Assembly (NCBI GenBank): GCA_905221605.1
Contig: CAJNDS010002113.1
Coordinates: 467,001 to 531,000 of the forward strand
DNA length: 64,000 nucleotides
Direction of reading: 5' to 3'
Source of the DNA: Symbiodinium natans
Lineage: Eukaryota; Sar; Dinophyceae; Suessiales; Symbiodiniaceae
The position numbers and the translations under genes were made by a program. Of this stretch, positions 63,994-64,000 are shown in pieces. The first letter of the stretch is position 1, and every line of letters begins with the position of its first letter. The notes beneath the pieces are model-generated. The model had not been told where the DNA came from. It made no database searches and was given only the letters and a program-made list of their open reading frames with translations.

Positions 63994-64000
63994 GAGTTAT
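63918..64000. repeat. TATA microsatellite at window end
   Basis: Tandem TA with GTATAT interruptions to the edge. The stretch 63803-63917 has no gene. Confidence 0.95.

Larger units (their letters stand above)
1..64000. repeat. interspersed telomere-like heptamer blocks (TTTAGGG / CCCTAAA) across the window
   Basis: Blocks of 2 to more than 20 heptamers occur throughout in both orientations, with variants TTTGGGG, TTTCGGG, TTCAGGG, TTGAGGG, TTTTAGGG and CCCCTAAA. The longest are listed separately. They are interstitial, not chromosome ends: orientation flips repeatedly and unique sequence lies between blocks. Where introns can be placed, blocks sit inside introns near the splice sites. They create short open frames reading GLGFRV or LNPKP that are not genes. 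Confidence 0.95.

Overview
The window looks like nuclear DNA of a dinoflagellate alga. This is inferred from sequence style, since no rRNA or other taxonomic marker is present. Blocks of the plant/alga telomere heptamer TTTAGGG or its complement CCCTAAA recur every few hundred bases in both orientations. Coding sequence survives only as short GC-rich islands. Several splice junctions that can be phased use GC or GA instead of GT at the 5' end of the intron, a known dinoflagellate habit. Many short terminal-inverted-repeat elements lie between the coding islands. There are no operons, ribosome binding sites or bacterial-style genes.

Three multi-exon genes on the + strand can be recognised by joining small exons whose reading phases agree. 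(1) A 2-oxoglutarate/Fe(II) dioxygenase of the prolyl-4-hydroxylase type, exons between about 19.5 and 24.8 kb. (2) A class I (COMT/CCoAOMT-like) O-methyltransferase, exons between about 30.9 and 37.3 kb, with a 1.9 kb satellite array inside one intron. (3) A single-domain catalase-peroxidase (KatG-like) at 43.04-46.62 kb, the only gene that looks complete from start to stop. About twenty further coding-like islands are listed at low confidence because I could not join or name them. A minus-strand pair at 8.8-9.5 kb and several islands at 12-18 kb and 52-54 kb are the best of these.

Layout: 0-3 kb, a partial coding end and islands; 3.1-6.2 kb, a large repeat element (A); 6.3-19.5 kb, telomere-like blocks, short foldback elements and unassigned exon-like islands; 19.5-24.8 kb, the dioxygenase gene; 24.8-30.9 kb, repeat-rich with few islands; 30.9-37.3 kb, the methyltransferase gene; 37.3-43 kb, repeats, a CA-rich minisatellite and islands; 43.0-46.6 kb, the peroxidase gene; 46.6-61 kb, repeat-rich with cysteine-rich islands; 61.07-63.80 kb, a second large element (B) with the same plan as A.

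Two observations stand out. First, in many introns the telomere-like repeat reads TTTAGGG just after the 5' splice site and CCCTAAA just before the 3' splice site, so the two intron ends could pair and the C-rich block sits where a branch site is expected. Second, elements A and B share end sequences and the same internal order (degenerate direct-repeat field, then a foldback array built on AAAGATGGTT) but differ in sequence. They look like two members of an undescribed class of long non-autonomous foldback element.
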